Shown here: piece after piece, positions 51,559-60,881 of the stretch
How positions within the stretch are numbered: the first letter of the stretch is position 1
Layout of the letters: every line of letters begins with the position of its first letter
From: Saccharofermentans sp.
Lineage (GTDB): Bacteria; Bacillota; Clostridia; Saccharofermentanales; Saccharofermentanaceae
Reading direction: 5' to 3'
DNA: 64,000 nucleotides
Assembly (NCBI GenBank): GCA_024688685.1
Contig: JAILDX010000038.1
Coordinates: 124,001 to 188,000, forward strand
Position numbers and translations under genes: made by a program
Notes under the pieces: model-generated
What the model saw: only the letters and a program-made list of their open reading frames with translations
Database searches by the model: none
Told to the model about the DNA's origin: nothing

Positions 51559-52335
51559 TTATTTTCCGATGATAGTTACATCAGAACCGAACCACTTGTT
51601 GGAGATCTCTGCAAGTGTTCCGTCTGCAGCCATCTGTTCAAGAACTGTCTGAACCTGATCACGGAGTTCCGTATTTCCGAGAAGGAAGCCGACACCGTAT
51701 GTCTCACTTGCAACAGACTCATCAAGAACGATGAAATCCTTGCCTGATGTCTGGATCTCGTAACGAGCTACGATCTCATCCATAACGATAGCGTCAACGC
51801 TTCCTGACTCAAGCTCCATCATTGCATTGAGATATGTATCGACCTCAACGAGCTCACCGAAAGTATCTGTAAGAGCAGCGTTCTCCTGAAGAGCTGCAAG
51901 TCCGGATGAATCCTTCTGTACAACTACCTTCTTACCTGCAAGGTCAGCAAGTGTTGAAATACCGGAATCACTTCTTACAACTACAACCTGATCATTCTCC
52001 ATGTAAGCGTCTGTCCATGTATACTTGTCTTCTCTAGTGCTGATAGTAAAACCGTTCCAGATGCAGTCGATGTTGCCCGATGCAAGCTCCTGATCCTTTG
52101 AATCCCAGTTGATAGGCTGAGCTACGAACTCACGGTTAAGTCTCTTTGCTGTCTCCTTTGCAAGATCAAGGTCAAAACCGACATAGTTTCCGTTATCATC
52201 AACGAAACCCATCGGAGGGAACTCAGAATCAAAACCTACTACAAACTTCTCCTGCTTCTTCTCTGCAGACGCGCAGCCTGCGAACAAAGTTACAAGTGTA
52301 ACTGCAGATAATAATGTTGCGATTATCTTTTTCAT
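51559..52335 (-). CDS. Amino acid ABC importer, substrate-binding lipoprotein
   Basis: A 258-residue family 3 solute-binding protein. The signal peptide ends in the lipobox LFAGC with lipidated C21, so it is anchored to the outer face of the membrane. GFDSEFPPMGFVDDNGNYVGFDLDLA and WNGFTIS are the ligand-binding landmarks (the Arg/Asp pattern fits polar amino acids such as glutamine, cystine or arginine). It is the first gene of the importer operon, with a strong promoter upstream. Confidence 0.95.
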   Translation of the reverse strand: MKKIIATLLSAVTLVTLFAGCASAEKKQEKFVVGFDSEFPPMGFVDDNGNYVGFDLDLAKETAKRLNREFVAQPINWDSKDQELASGNIDCIWNGFTISTREDKYTWTDAYMENDQVVVVRSDSGISTLADLAGKKVVVQKDSSGLAALQENAALTDTFGELVEVDTYLNAMMELESGSVDAIVMDEIVARYEIQTSGKDFIVLDESVASETYGVGFLLGNTELRDQVQTVLEQMAADGTLAEISNKWFGSDVTIIGK

Positions 52336-52366
52336 AAAGATCTCCTTTTAGTGTAATAACACCGTG

Positions 52367-52394
52367 ATTATACAATATATTTGATCAATGTAAA
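52367..52394 (-). promoter_or_regulatory. Promoter of the amino acid importer operon
   Basis: On the minus strand TTTACA (52389-52394), a 16-bp spacer and TATAAT (52367-52372). It is flanked by the short inverted repeat GTGTAAT/ATTACAC (52351-52357 and 52397-52403), which could be an operator or chance. Confidence 0.6.
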
Positions 52395-52397
52395 GGA

Positions 52398-53096
52398 TTA
52401 CACTTTTTTCCTGAAAAGGCTCGTTACAGCCATGATAAATATGATAGCTGCAACCGCGATTCCGCTGTAAAGGCTGATGTTATAAAAGAGTTTATCCTTA
52501 AGATCACCGAATCTGTTTATCAGCGCAGATTCAAGCATAAGAAGAGATACGAGAGCATCAGCCTGACTTATCTTGCGGAGCTCAAGAACAAAGAGAGATT
52601 TTGATCTTGAATGTGCTTTGAACAGGTTGATCATAGCCACGATTACTTTATAGAAAGTATAGATGCCGATAGGAACGATAAGCAGCGCATTGAACGGCTT
52701 ACCGATCTTCATCCTGAGCATGATATACATTGCGATGGACATCACAATATCGAGCACCAGGAGAGAGAATCCGAACTTGTGGTGATTCTTGAGCATTCTC
52801 TTATTGATGTCACGAGAGATAAGACATCTTCCCGCACGTGAGATAACGTTTATCCTCAGGAACATCAGGAGCAGATAATAGAAACTCAGCATTACGTGCC
52901 AAAGAGATGCTGAAAGGAATCCGATATAGAAATTGAAGAATGCGAAGAAAAACTCAATGAACAGCGAAGGTACAGTAACAAGAGCCCTTATTCCATTCTC
53001 GTTCTTCACGAACTCAAAAGCCTGCTTAAAAGGCTTTCTCTTGGTCTTTACGTCCTTGATCTCATTATTAATGTCGCTAATATTCTTCTCGCTCAA
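52398..53096 (-). CDS. Polytopic membrane protein of unknown function
   Basis: A 232-residue protein with a basic N-terminal stretch (KTKRKPFKQAFEF) and about five hydrophobic helices (near 45-90, 100-150 and a C-terminal pair at ~205-228). No family was recognised. It starts two bases after the UPF0210 gene and lies before the importer promoter, so it belongs to the UPF0210 transcript. Nothing in the sequence points to a substrate. Confidence 0.7.
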   Translation of the reverse strand: MSEKNISDINNEIKDVKTKRKPFKQAFEFVKNENGIRALVTVPSLFIEFFFAFFNFYIGFLSASLWHVMLSFYYLLLMFLRINVISRAGRCLISRDINKRMLKNHHKFGFSLLVLDIVMSIAMYIMLRMKIGKPFNALLIVPIGIYTFYKVIVAMINLFKAHSRSKSLFVLELRKISQADALVSLLMLESALINRFGDLKDKLFYNISLYSGIAVAAIIFIMAVTSLFRKKV

Positions 53097-53098
53097 GA

Positions 53099-54457
53099 TC
53101 AGTTCCTCATACTGTGTATCGGCGCAGGGATCCTTCCTCCGCGGTCGATAAACTCCTTACATGATGCATTGTTGACAGGCATTATCGGAGCAGTGCCCAG
53201 AAGTCCGCCAAACTCAACGCTGTCGCCGACACCCTTACCCGGAACGGGAATGATCCTTACGGCTGTCGTCTTGTTATTAAATGTACCTAGTGCCATCTCA
53301 TCAGCAATAATACCCGAAACAGTCTCAGCCGTAGTATCACCGGGGATTGCTATCATATCCAGACCAACCGAGCATACACATGTCATCGCCTCAAGCTTCT
53401 CAAGAAGAAGCGACCCGGACCTTGCAGCAGCTATCATACCCTCATCTTCCGAAACAGGAATAAACGCGCCTGACAAACCGCCAACGAAGGAAGAAGCCAT
53501 CGTTCCACCCTTCTTAACTGCATCGTTAAGCATTGCGAGTGCTGCTGTTGTGCCCCATGTACCGCAAGTCTCAAGACCGAATTCCTCAAGGAGTCTTGCA
53601 ACAGAGTCTCCGACAGCAGGTGTGGGAGCAAGTGAAAGATCTATTATTCCAAAAGGAACACCAAGTCTCTCTGACGCTTCTCTTGCAACAAGCTCACCGA
53701 CTCTCGTGATCTTGAAAGCTGCTTTCTTGATAGTCTCGGCTACAACACCGAGATCCTCTCCCCTAACCTTTTCCATTGCGTGCTTAACAACACCTGGACC
53801 GGATATTCCGACATTGATAACGCATTCAGGCTCACCGGGGCCGAGGAATGCTCCAGCCATAAACGGATTATCCTCAGGAGCATTGGCAAATACAACGAGT
53901 TTTGCACATCCGATAGCACCCTGCTCTGCTGTTCTTTCAGCAGTCTTCTTGATGATGTGGCCCATATCCCTTACGGCATCCATATTGATACCGCTTCTTG
54001 TTGAAGCAAGATTGATGCTGGAACAGACATTCTCGGTAACTGCAAGTGCTTCAGGAATGGAATTGATCAGTATCCTGTCAGAGTTTGTATAACCCTTCTG
54101 AACAAGTGCGGAAAAACCACCGATAAAATTAACTCCGCAGTCATGCGCAGCACGGTCAAGCGTCTTTGCGAACATCGTATAATCCGTTGCTCCGCTTGCA
54201 GCAGCAACGATGGAAACAGGCGTAACGGAAATTCTCTTATGGATTATCGGTACATTGTACTTGCGCGATATTGCTTCACCAGTCTCAACCAGCTTGCCTG
54301 CACATCTCATGATCTTGTCATAAATGCGCCGGCATGATTCCTCAGGGGTTGAAGCGGCGCAGTCCATCAGTGAAATACCCATTGTAATGGTCCTGATGTC
54401 CAGGTGCTGCTCCGTGAACATGTGCATAGTCTCTAAGACTTCATAATCAGTTATCAT
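53099..54457 (-). CDS. UPF0210 / PFL-like family protein
   Basis: A 452-residue cytosolic protein of the conserved UPF0210 group (older COG2848), recognised by its start ([16 protein letters not shown]) and Gly-rich segments ([28 protein letters not shown]). It is almost always next to an ACT-domain gene, as here. The function is not established; a role in sensing or handling a small metabolite is inference from the ACT partner. AGGAGAG precedes the ATG. Confidence 0.88.
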   Translation of the reverse strand: MITDYEVLETMHMFTEQHLDIRTITMGISLMDCAASTPEESCRRIYDKIMRCAGKLVETGEAISRKYNVPIIHKRISVTPVSIVAAASGATDYTMFAKTLDRAAHDCGVNFIGGFSALVQKGYTNSDRILINSIPEALAVTENVCSSINLASTRSGINMDAVRDMGHIIKKTAERTAEQGAIGCAKLVVFANAPEDNPFMAGAFLGPGEPECVINVGISGPGVVKHAMEKVRGEDLGVVAETIKKAAFKITRVGELVAREASERLGVPFGIIDLSLAPTPAVGDSVARLLEEFGLETCGTWGTTAALAMLNDAVKKGGTMASSFVGGLSGAFIPVSEDEGMIAAARSGSLLLEKLEAMTCVCSVGLDMIAIPGDTTAETVSGIIADEMALGTFNNKTTAVRIIPVPGKGVGDSVEFGGLLGTAPIMPVNNASCKEFIDRGGRIPAPIHSMRN

Positions 54458-54475
54458 AACTATTTAACTCTCCTG

Positions 54476-54760
54476 TCAGATCCTGTGCATCGCATTAAAT
54501 AGATCTGTATGTTGTATTGTTACGGAAAGACCGTTCTCGCTGCCAAATTCCTTGAGCTTGTCAGAGATATCTGAACTCTCGATCTCAACTGCCTGAAGAT
54601 CCACCATCATTATCATGGTAAAGATATCATCCATTATTGTCTGTGATATATCGTTTATATTGATTGAATAATCAGCGAGGATCTTTGATATTCCTGCAAT
54701 TATGCCGACTCTGTCCTTGCCGATAACCGTGATTACTGCTGTATTTTTAGATTCTTTCAT
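54476..54760 (-). CDS. ACT domain protein (UPF0237)
   Basis: A 94-residue protein made of an ACT fold (AVITVIGKDRVGIIAGIS; NINDISQTIM), the same type as the first half of GcvR. ACT domains bind amino acids or similar small ligands. The start at 54760 is chosen because GGAGG lies nine bases upstream, in place of an in-frame ATG at 54781. It precedes UPF0210 and probably regulates it. Confidence 0.9.
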   Translation of the reverse strand: MKESKNTAVITVIGKDRVGIIAGISKILADYSININDISQTIMDDIFTMIMMVDLQAVEIESSDISDKLKEFGSENGLSVTIQHTDLFNAMHRI

Positions 54761-54784
54761 GCTTGACCTCCAAAATCTCATTAT

Positions 54785-56362
54785 TCAGATTATATAACAT
54801 TTTGCGACAGAATTAGCACAGTTAATGCCATCAATTGCAGAAGACATTATGCCGCCCGCATATCCTGCACCTTCCCCTGCGGGATAGAGGCCTTTCAGGG
54901 AGACGCTCTGGTATGTTTCGCGGTCTCTGAGGATCCTTACCGGAGAAGATGAACGTGATTCGACAGCACTGATCACACTGTCGGGATCGTCAAATCCTTT
55001 GATCTTTCTGCCCATGAGCTCAATGCCGTCAACAATAGTATCAGTAATGCAGTCTCCAAGGATACTGCGTATATCGGCAGGTCTGCAGCCCGGCTTGACC
55101 GAAGGTCTTATCCTGCCGAATTCTTCCGTAATCCGGCCTGCCTTAAGGTCACCGTATCTTGATGCGGGAATATGTCCGTCACTGCCGCCCCCGGCAAAGG
55201 CTCTGCGCTCGAGTTCCTCCTGAAACAGTATTCCGTCGAGAACTCCGCTGCCGTAGTCATCGCAGTTTACGGGGACGAGCAAAGCCGTATTTGAATTCTC
55301 GCCATCACGTCCGTGATAACTCATACCATTTACGACTGCCTGATCTTCACCCGATGATGCACATATTACTTCGCCTCCGGGACACATGCAGAAAGTATAG
55401 AGTTTTCTTCCTGTCTTTGTGTCAACTGCAAGCTTATAGTTTGCGGCGGAAATATCACCTGTTTCAGCAGAATCTATACCGTACTGTGCAATATCGATAT
55501 CTCTGCGCTTATGCTCAATACGCACGCCGACGGCAAAAGGCTTGGGCTGCATTGTTATTCCGCTTGAATCAAGGTATCTGAATGTATCTCTGCATGAGTG
55601 GCCTGTTGCCAGGATAACGTGTTCACAGGAAAAGCTTACATTTTTGCCGTTTTCTTCAGCATTTATACCCTTAACGCATCCGTTGTCAGAAACGATCTCT
55701 GTGAGCCTCGTATTGAACATTACAGTTCCGCCAAGGCTGATTATCTCTTTCCTTATGCTGACTATGATATCCCTCAGCATATCTGTTCCGATATGAGGAT
55801 GAGAATCATAACAGATATCCTCACAGGCACCGTGTTTTACAAACGTGTCGGAAACAAAAGCGATAAGACCTGAATTGACTCCTGTATAGAGTTTTCCGTC
55901 AGAGAACGTTCCTGCCCCGCCCTCACCGAACTGAACATTGCTCCCGGGATCAACTGGGCATTTCCCGGCTCTGAACCGTTCAACATCACCGACTCTTGTT
56001 TCCATGTCGGGGCCGCGCTCTATAACTATAGGTTTTAATCCATATCTCGCAAGGATAAGCGCAGCAAATATCCCTGCCGGGCCAAACCCGACAATGACAG
56101 GTCTTGTTCTGTTTTCTGACGAAACTTTCCCATCAAATGGGAGTGCCTTACCATATATCTCTTTTTTCTCTTTATCGAGCTCGCTGTCTGTGCAGAAATC
56201 AACTCTGTAGATCAGCTTTGCATTGCCCTTACGGGCATCGACAAACTTCTTACGGATGACTATCCTTTTATCTTTTGGGATACTTTTTAAAGCAGCTTTT
56301 ACCTTGTCCGTATCTGATATATATCCGGACCCTTCCTTAGGCGTAAACTTTAACTCAAGCAT
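54785..56362 (-). CDS. FAD-dependent oxidoreductase (COG2509 type)
   Basis: A 525-residue flavoprotein of unknown substrate. A short N-terminal domain (~1-75) precedes the dinucleotide-binding VIVGFGPAGIFAALIL, followed by a second FAD motif (ILATGHSCRDT) and GEGAGYAGGI near the C-terminus. GGGGSNVQFGEGGAGTF-like residues (SNVQFGEGGAGTFSDGK) are typical of this family. The start at 56362 (MLELKF) is preferred over an ATG at 56401; it overlaps the next flavoprotein gene by 13 bases. Confidence 0.87.
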   Translation of the reverse strand: MLELKFTPKEGSGYISDTDKVKAALKSIPKDKRIVIRKKFVDARKGNAKLIYRVDFCTDSELDKEKKEIYGKALPFDGKVSSENRTRPVIVGFGPAGIFAALILARYGLKPIVIERGPDMETRVGDVERFRAGKCPVDPGSNVQFGEGGAGTFSDGKLYTGVNSGLIAFVSDTFVKHGACEDICYDSHPHIGTDMLRDIIVSIRKEIISLGGTVMFNTRLTEIVSDNGCVKGINAEENGKNVSFSCEHVILATGHSCRDTFRYLDSSGITMQPKPFAVGVRIEHKRRDIDIAQYGIDSAETGDISAANYKLAVDTKTGRKLYTFCMCPGGEVICASSGEDQAVVNGMSYHGRDGENSNTALLVPVNCDDYGSGVLDGILFQEELERRAFAGGGSDGHIPASRYGDLKAGRITEEFGRIRPSVKPGCRPADIRSILGDCITDTIVDGIELMGRKIKGFDDPDSVISAVESRSSSPVRILRDRETYQSVSLKGLYPAGEGAGYAGGIMSSAIDGINCANSVAKCYII

Positions 56363-57564
56363 CGTATGACACCCTTCGAAACAAGGTCTGCCGAAGACCA
56401 CGCAAACTGGAGATTATATCCGCCGCAGATACCGTCGCAGTTAAGAGATTCCCCGCAGATAAATAAGCCGTTATTGCCGGGCACAGAAAGATCTTCATTG
56501 AGTGATGATAGATCAACTCCGCCGGTCGTTACCTGTGCCTGATCAAAAGAACGCGAACCTGTTACAGTCAGCTTCATTTCCTTAACCGATTCTATGACCT
56601 TCTCTTTTTCCCTGTCGTTCAGGCCGGATACTGTTCTGTTCTTATCGATCCCGGCTCTGTCCAGGAGGACTGAAACAAGTTCGCTCATAAGAATTCCCGA
56701 CAGTGCATCAGCCACAGTGCGGTCAGTAAAGCGGGAGAGATTATAATGCACTTTATCCTCATCACAGAGAACTGCCTTTATGGCAGGTTTCTGACCTGCT
56801 CTGACAGCCCTTATAGCATATCCTGAAATGTCCAGAACACAGATACCTGATATACCGTAATCAGTAAAGAGCATCTCCCCTTTTGACTTTGCAACGAACT
56901 CCTGCATTTTCTTGTCAGAATACAATTCAAGAGAACACTTTACCCTCTTGCCGGATAAAGCAAAGATGTCTTTCTCGGCTGTCCTTAGAGGTACAAGTGA
57001 CGGTGATAAAGGCGTGATATTAATGCCTTGAAAAGATCTTAAAAGCTCTGTGAAGCTTCCGTTGCTTCCGGTCTCAGGATACGATGCGCCGCCTGTCGCA
57101 AGGACAACGGTCTTTGCTTTTATATCAGAGTTCAAAATGTATAAACCGTCTTCATAGCTGACATCAGAAACAGGTGTATCAAAAATGAACCTGCAGTCAT
57201 GTTCCTTAAGATAAAGAAGCAAACTGTCCAGCACTGTTGACGCACGGTAAGTTGAGGGATATACAAGATCATTCTCAAAAGATAATGAAAGCCCGATCTC
57301 ATCAGTAAAGAAACGTATCGATTCTTCACTTCCGTGAGATGAAAGAATATGAGATAAACGGTCTTTATCGTCTGTATAATACCCGGAGATATCTATCGAT
57401 CTGTTTGTGAGATTGCATCTGCCGCCGCCCGTCATAAGGAGTTTCCTGCCGGGTCTGCTTCCTGAATCGATGACTGCCGCATTAAGGGCTTTACTGCTTA
57501 AGAGCCTTGCTGCGCAATATAGTCCGGATGCACCTGCACCGATTATGACACAGTCATATATCAT
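56350..57564 (-). CDS. FAD-dependent oxidoreductase (HI0933/COG2081 type)
   Basis: A 404-residue flavoprotein with the N-terminal GAGASGLYCAARLL, the family motif MTGGGRCNLTN and the C-terminal GGYNLQFAWSSA. It is a conserved bacterial family with no firm function. It overlaps CYTH by one base upstream and the other flavoprotein downstream, so the two flavoenzymes are made together. Confidence 0.9.
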   Translation of the reverse strand: MIYDCVIIGAGASGLYCAARLLSSKALNAAVIDSGSRPGRKLLMTGGGRCNLTNRSIDISGYYTDDKDRLSHILSSHGSEESIRFFTDEIGLSLSFENDLVYPSTYRASTVLDSLLLYLKEHDCRFIFDTPVSDVSYEDGLYILNSDIKAKTVVLATGGASYPETGSNGSFTELLRSFQGINITPLSPSLVPLRTAEKDIFALSGKRVKCSLELYSDKKMQEFVAKSKGEMLFTDYGISGICVLDISGYAIRAVRAGQKPAIKAVLCDEDKVHYNLSRFTDRTVADALSGILMSELVSVLLDRAGIDKNRTVSGLNDREKEKVIESVKEMKLTVTGSRSFDQAQVTTGGVDLSSLNEDLSVPGNNGLFICGESLNCDGICGGYNLQFAWSSADLVSKGVIRCLS

Positions 57565-58220
57565 TATTCAGAATCCATCAGTCTTAATGAACGCTCAAAC
57601 TTACTCTCGTTATAAGGTCTGCCGCTTGTATGCTCGATAATGAAATCAGCCATATCCTTAAGATCCACAACATCTCCGGAGGTCAGCTCGAGTTCCAGCT
57701 CACAGATGGGTTCAGACTTCTCTCCTGCTTCTATCTGACCGATATCAAAACAGGCTTCCATAATACTGTCACCATAACCGAAAGTATAGACTGTACGCTC
57801 AAACACAGTCCTGCACAATGGTGAAAGGCTGCTTGTATCAACACCTTCCAGAGCCTCTTCAAGGATCGTGGAAGGATCCTCCTGTCTGGATGCCTTAAGC
57901 TTAAACTCATCGATATTAAACTCTTTTGAAGCAGATCTGACATTCCATTCATAACGCTGATGAAGGCCGTTATCAACATTACCGCCGAACTTGATGGTAT
58001 GCTCATATCTGTTCTCATCGCTCTCTTCCCTGTATGTCCTGACTCTGCAGATAGCGCCGCGCTTTGAAAGATCACGGTCCACCGTATCATAATATGTGTT
58101 ATCGAGCGTATATATCACAGGATTCTCTTCATCCATGCAATAATCCGCAAACCATTCTTCTCCGGTGATCTTAAGCAGTTCTTCCTTCGAACCAAAAGCG
58201 ATCTTTACTTCAGTTTCCAT
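57564..58220 (-). CDS. CYTH domain protein
   Basis: A 218-residue protein with the ExExK signature at residues 2-6 (METEVKI) and later basic and acidic pairs (RVRTY, EHTIKFGG, ELELELTSGD) that form the triphosphate tunnel. CYTH proteins include inorganic triphosphatases, thiamine triphosphatase and class IV adenylate cyclases; the sequence does not decide. AAGGAG lies before the ATG. Confidence 0.88.
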   Translation of the reverse strand: METEVKIAFGSKEELLKITGEEWFADYCMDEENPVIYTLDNTYYDTVDRDLSKRGAICRVRTYREESDENRYEHTIKFGGNVDNGLHQRYEWNVRSASKEFNIDEFKLKASRQEDPSTILEEALEGVDTSSLSPLCRTVFERTVYTFGYGDSIMEACFDIGQIEAGEKSEPICELELELTSGDVVDLKDMADFIIEHTSGRPYNESKFERSLRLMDSE

Positions 58221-58233
58221 TCTCTCTTACTCC

Positions 58234-59385
58234 TTAATAGGCTATGGTGTGAACCCCGCCGGTAGAAACAACACACAAGTCATTTCCCGAAATGAATCCC
58301 ATCCTCAAAATATCTTCATCAACCTGAACGTCTCCGATCAACGTTCCACCCTCATTATATACAAATATCCTTGTATCAACGCTTATCGCGAAAAGGCCTT
58401 TGCCCGAGCATACACAATGAACCTGAGATCCGATATCCGATGTATAAAGGATCTTTTCCTTACTGTCAACGATAGCTAGTTTGTTCATCTGTTCAACTCC
58501 GTCAGCATAAACAAGGAAGATCCTGTCTCCGACGAGCAGCGAGAAATTGGCTACAGAGAAATTAAGATCTACAGGAGCCAGCACGTCCCCGTTAACTTTA
58601 TAGAGTCTTGTTGATGAGAATGCATAAAGTGCATCATCAATAAAGAAACATGTTGCAAGTATATCGTTGTTATCCGTCGTGTAGAAGGCATTATCCTCAA
58701 CTGTGTATCCACGGTCAGTTGCAACGATGTTAAAGATCCTGATATAAGGCACCGGAACAGCACCTACTGTATTAATGGTCGTAATTGCCATCTTTGTCGT
58801 ATCTGAATTAAAGCAGCATGCAATTGGGTAACCGGAATTATATGATGACCATTCAGAGATAACATTACCTTCAGGATCATAAAGATAGACATTGCCATAC
58901 GAATTATCATCGGACGTAATGATAGCTGCAAAACCTGAATCCGAGATCGCACCGCCCTTGATCTGGAACGATGTAGGATGCGAATACAGAACGCTCTCCT
59001 TGCCGAGGAAAGTAAACGAATAACCGTCAAGATCAAACACCAGACAGTAATTGTCAGAAGTAATACATGAAGGATTGCGGTAATCTACAATAGAGCTGAA
59101 TATCTCATTACCCGACAAAGTCAGATAAGCTACCCTCTCTCCGGTTACCTTAACAACACCGTCACCGAACGGAAACAGCTTCTGTGCTTCGGAATACTCA
59201 CAGTTAAAACCGCCCTGTGCAGATAACCTGATCTGCTGTTCCGCACCCGTCATACTCTCTTCATGACGCATAACAAAGAACAACAGAACAAGGCTGACGA
59301 TAAACAGGAAAGCAAAAACCGTGACTATCGCAGTGATAGATTTGGAAAATGAATACTTTCTATTGTTACTTTCCTCGTTATTCAT
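58234..59385 (-). CDS. Membrane-anchored beta-propeller-like protein (DUF5711 type)
   Basis: A 383-residue protein with a membrane helix near residues 18-40 and a long extracytoplasmic region with repeating beta-strand blocks (for example NVYLYDPEGNVISEW; IRIFNIVATDRG; IFVYNEGGTLIGD), consistent with a beta-propeller. It resembles DUF5711 proteins. It lies in the GldG-DUF4340 transcript, so it may work on the outer face with that ABC system. No enzymatic motif. Confidence 0.65.
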   Translation of the reverse strand: MNNEESNNRKYSFSKSITAIVTVFAFLFIVSLVLLFFVMRHEESMTGAEQQIRLSAQGGFNCEYSEAQKLFPFGDGVVKVTGERVAYLTLSGNEIFSSIVDYRNPSCITSDNYCLVFDLDGYSFTFLGKESVLYSHPTSFQIKGGAISDSGFAAIITSDDNSYGNVYLYDPEGNVISEWSSYNSGYPIACCFNSDTTKMAITTINTVGAVPVPYIRIFNIVATDRGYTVEDNAFYTTDNNDILATCFFIDDALYAFSSTRLYKVNGDVLAPVDLNFSVANFSLLVGDRIFLVYADGVEQMNKLAIVDSKEKILYTSDIGSQVHCVCSGKGLFAISVDTRIFVYNEGGTLIGDVQVDEDILRMGFISGNDLCVVSTGGVHTIAY

Positions 59386-59403
59386 CTTAACTCAGGCTGC
59401 ACC

Positions 59404-60879
59404 TTATTCGGGTATATCATAGATACCGTTTGAATTATTGCGTATTGCAGTATCGAGAAGCTCATAAGCAGGCCATACACCGTAATTATATGTATCCTGA
59501 CCGCCATTGTGGAACAACTCGGCTGCATTTACGTAGAAGCTTGTATACTCATCATTCTGCATTACATAATACTGATCCGAACCCTTGGGAACAAAATCAA
59601 ACTTCAAAGTCTGATAATCCTTCGTAATAAAGGTCAGTGTCATGATCGAATCACTTACATTCGGATGTGCATTCGTATCTATACCGCCGATCATGATCGT
59701 AGCAAGCGTCTCGAACAGAACGCTGGCATATGTTCTTCCGTTAGAGTTGTAGATAACCGCATTACGGTTGTCAAGCTTAACAACGGAATCCTCATCAGAA
59801 TATGCACCGCCTGCTGCAACATCGAGCTCGAAACGGAAAGTATCACCATTATAGGAACCCGTAACAGATGAGATCTCACTTGCCTGATAGTAAGCGATAT
59901 AGCTGCTGAGGAGCGTGAGCATAGGAGTCTCAAGTCCGCTTATCTGAGCTTCGCTGAGCATAAAGTAATTACTGTGTCCGGCAAGCTTTCCATAATAGAA
60001 CTCACCGAGGTTCTCAGAGATATAAAGTTCCGTCTTTGAACCGTCATCCATAGTGATAACAAAGTGGAATGCCGGATCTGCCATACCGTAATTAGCCAGC
60101 TGATCATCAGGGATCTCTATAAACTTGGCGATCTCGAGTGTGCAGACATATTCCATAAGCTTCTCAAAATAAGTACTGGCCTTAAGTGTAAAAGGCTCAT
60201 AAACAAAGTACTGGGGAGCTCCGGACTCTTCATAGATCTCGCACTTAGCCTTGATATGAACATTATCAGAATTACGGTCAAACTGTACGGTAGCGATCTT
60301 TGAATAATCAATATCCAGCACCTGTGACTTAAGGAAATCTATCTCCTTGTATTCTGCATAATACTTCTTAGCTACAGCGATAGTATAAACATTCTCATCG
60401 CCGTCGATCTTCATATAACAGTTAGCACCCTCATACGTATCATCACCAAGAATGACTCTGTATGACTGACCGTCATTGGTTGTGATCGCGATCGTTACTT
60501 CAGGATCATCAAGGCCATATTCAGAGAGTGATGCAGGATTCTCGATAATGGAATTGACATTGTAATCCGACAGGATACCGACGAAAGTGTTGAGTTTTGA
60601 ATCCGAGTACTGGTCAGCAGTATTCTCTGCACCGTTAAACACATACGAATAAGTATCTGTCGCATTGCTGTAAGACATGTCGATCACGATATCCATCGGA
60701 TCATTCTTACGATGCACGGACATCTGGCTTATCAAAGTCGGATGGATAACCAGAACATCCTTATTCACTTCGACCGGATCATTGCTTCCGGAGGAGGAAA
60801 CGATCATATATACAACAAGTGCTATAACAAGCACCGCCATAATAGCTATAGGTATGATAAGTTTCTTTAAGGACTTCAT
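59404..60879 (-). CDS. DUF4340 domain protein
   Basis: A 491-residue protein with one N-terminal membrane helix (~7-28) and a large extracytoplasmic region containing two copies of a DUF4340-like beta-rich unit (LSEYGLDDPEVTIAI; LANYGMADPAFHFVI). DUF4340 genes usually follow GldG, as here; the function is unknown, presumably an accessory of the ABC-2 system. Three bases separate it from the GldG-like gene. Confidence 0.85.
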   Translation of the reverse strand: MKSLKKLIIPIAIMAVLVIALVVYMIVSSSGSNDPVEVNKDVLVIHPTLISQMSVHRKNDPMDIVIDMSYSNATDTYSYVFNGAENTADQYSDSKLNTFVGILSDYNVNSIIENPASLSEYGLDDPEVTIAITTNDGQSYRVILGDDTYEGANCYMKIDGDENVYTIAVAKKYYAEYKEIDFLKSQVLDIDYSKIATVQFDRNSDNVHIKAKCEIYEESGAPQYFVYEPFTLKASTYFEKLMEYVCTLEIAKFIEIPDDQLANYGMADPAFHFVITMDDGSKTELYISENLGEFYYGKLAGHSNYFMLSEAQISGLETPMLTLLSSYIAYYQASEISSVTGSYNGDTFRFELDVAAGGAYSDEDSVVKLDNRNAVIYNSNGRTYASVLFETLATIMIGGIDTNAHPNVSDSIMTLTFITKDYQTLKFDFVPKGSDQYYVMQNDEYTSFYVNAAELFHNGGQDTYNYGVWPAYELLDTAIRNNSNGIYDIPE

Positions 60880-60881
60880 TA

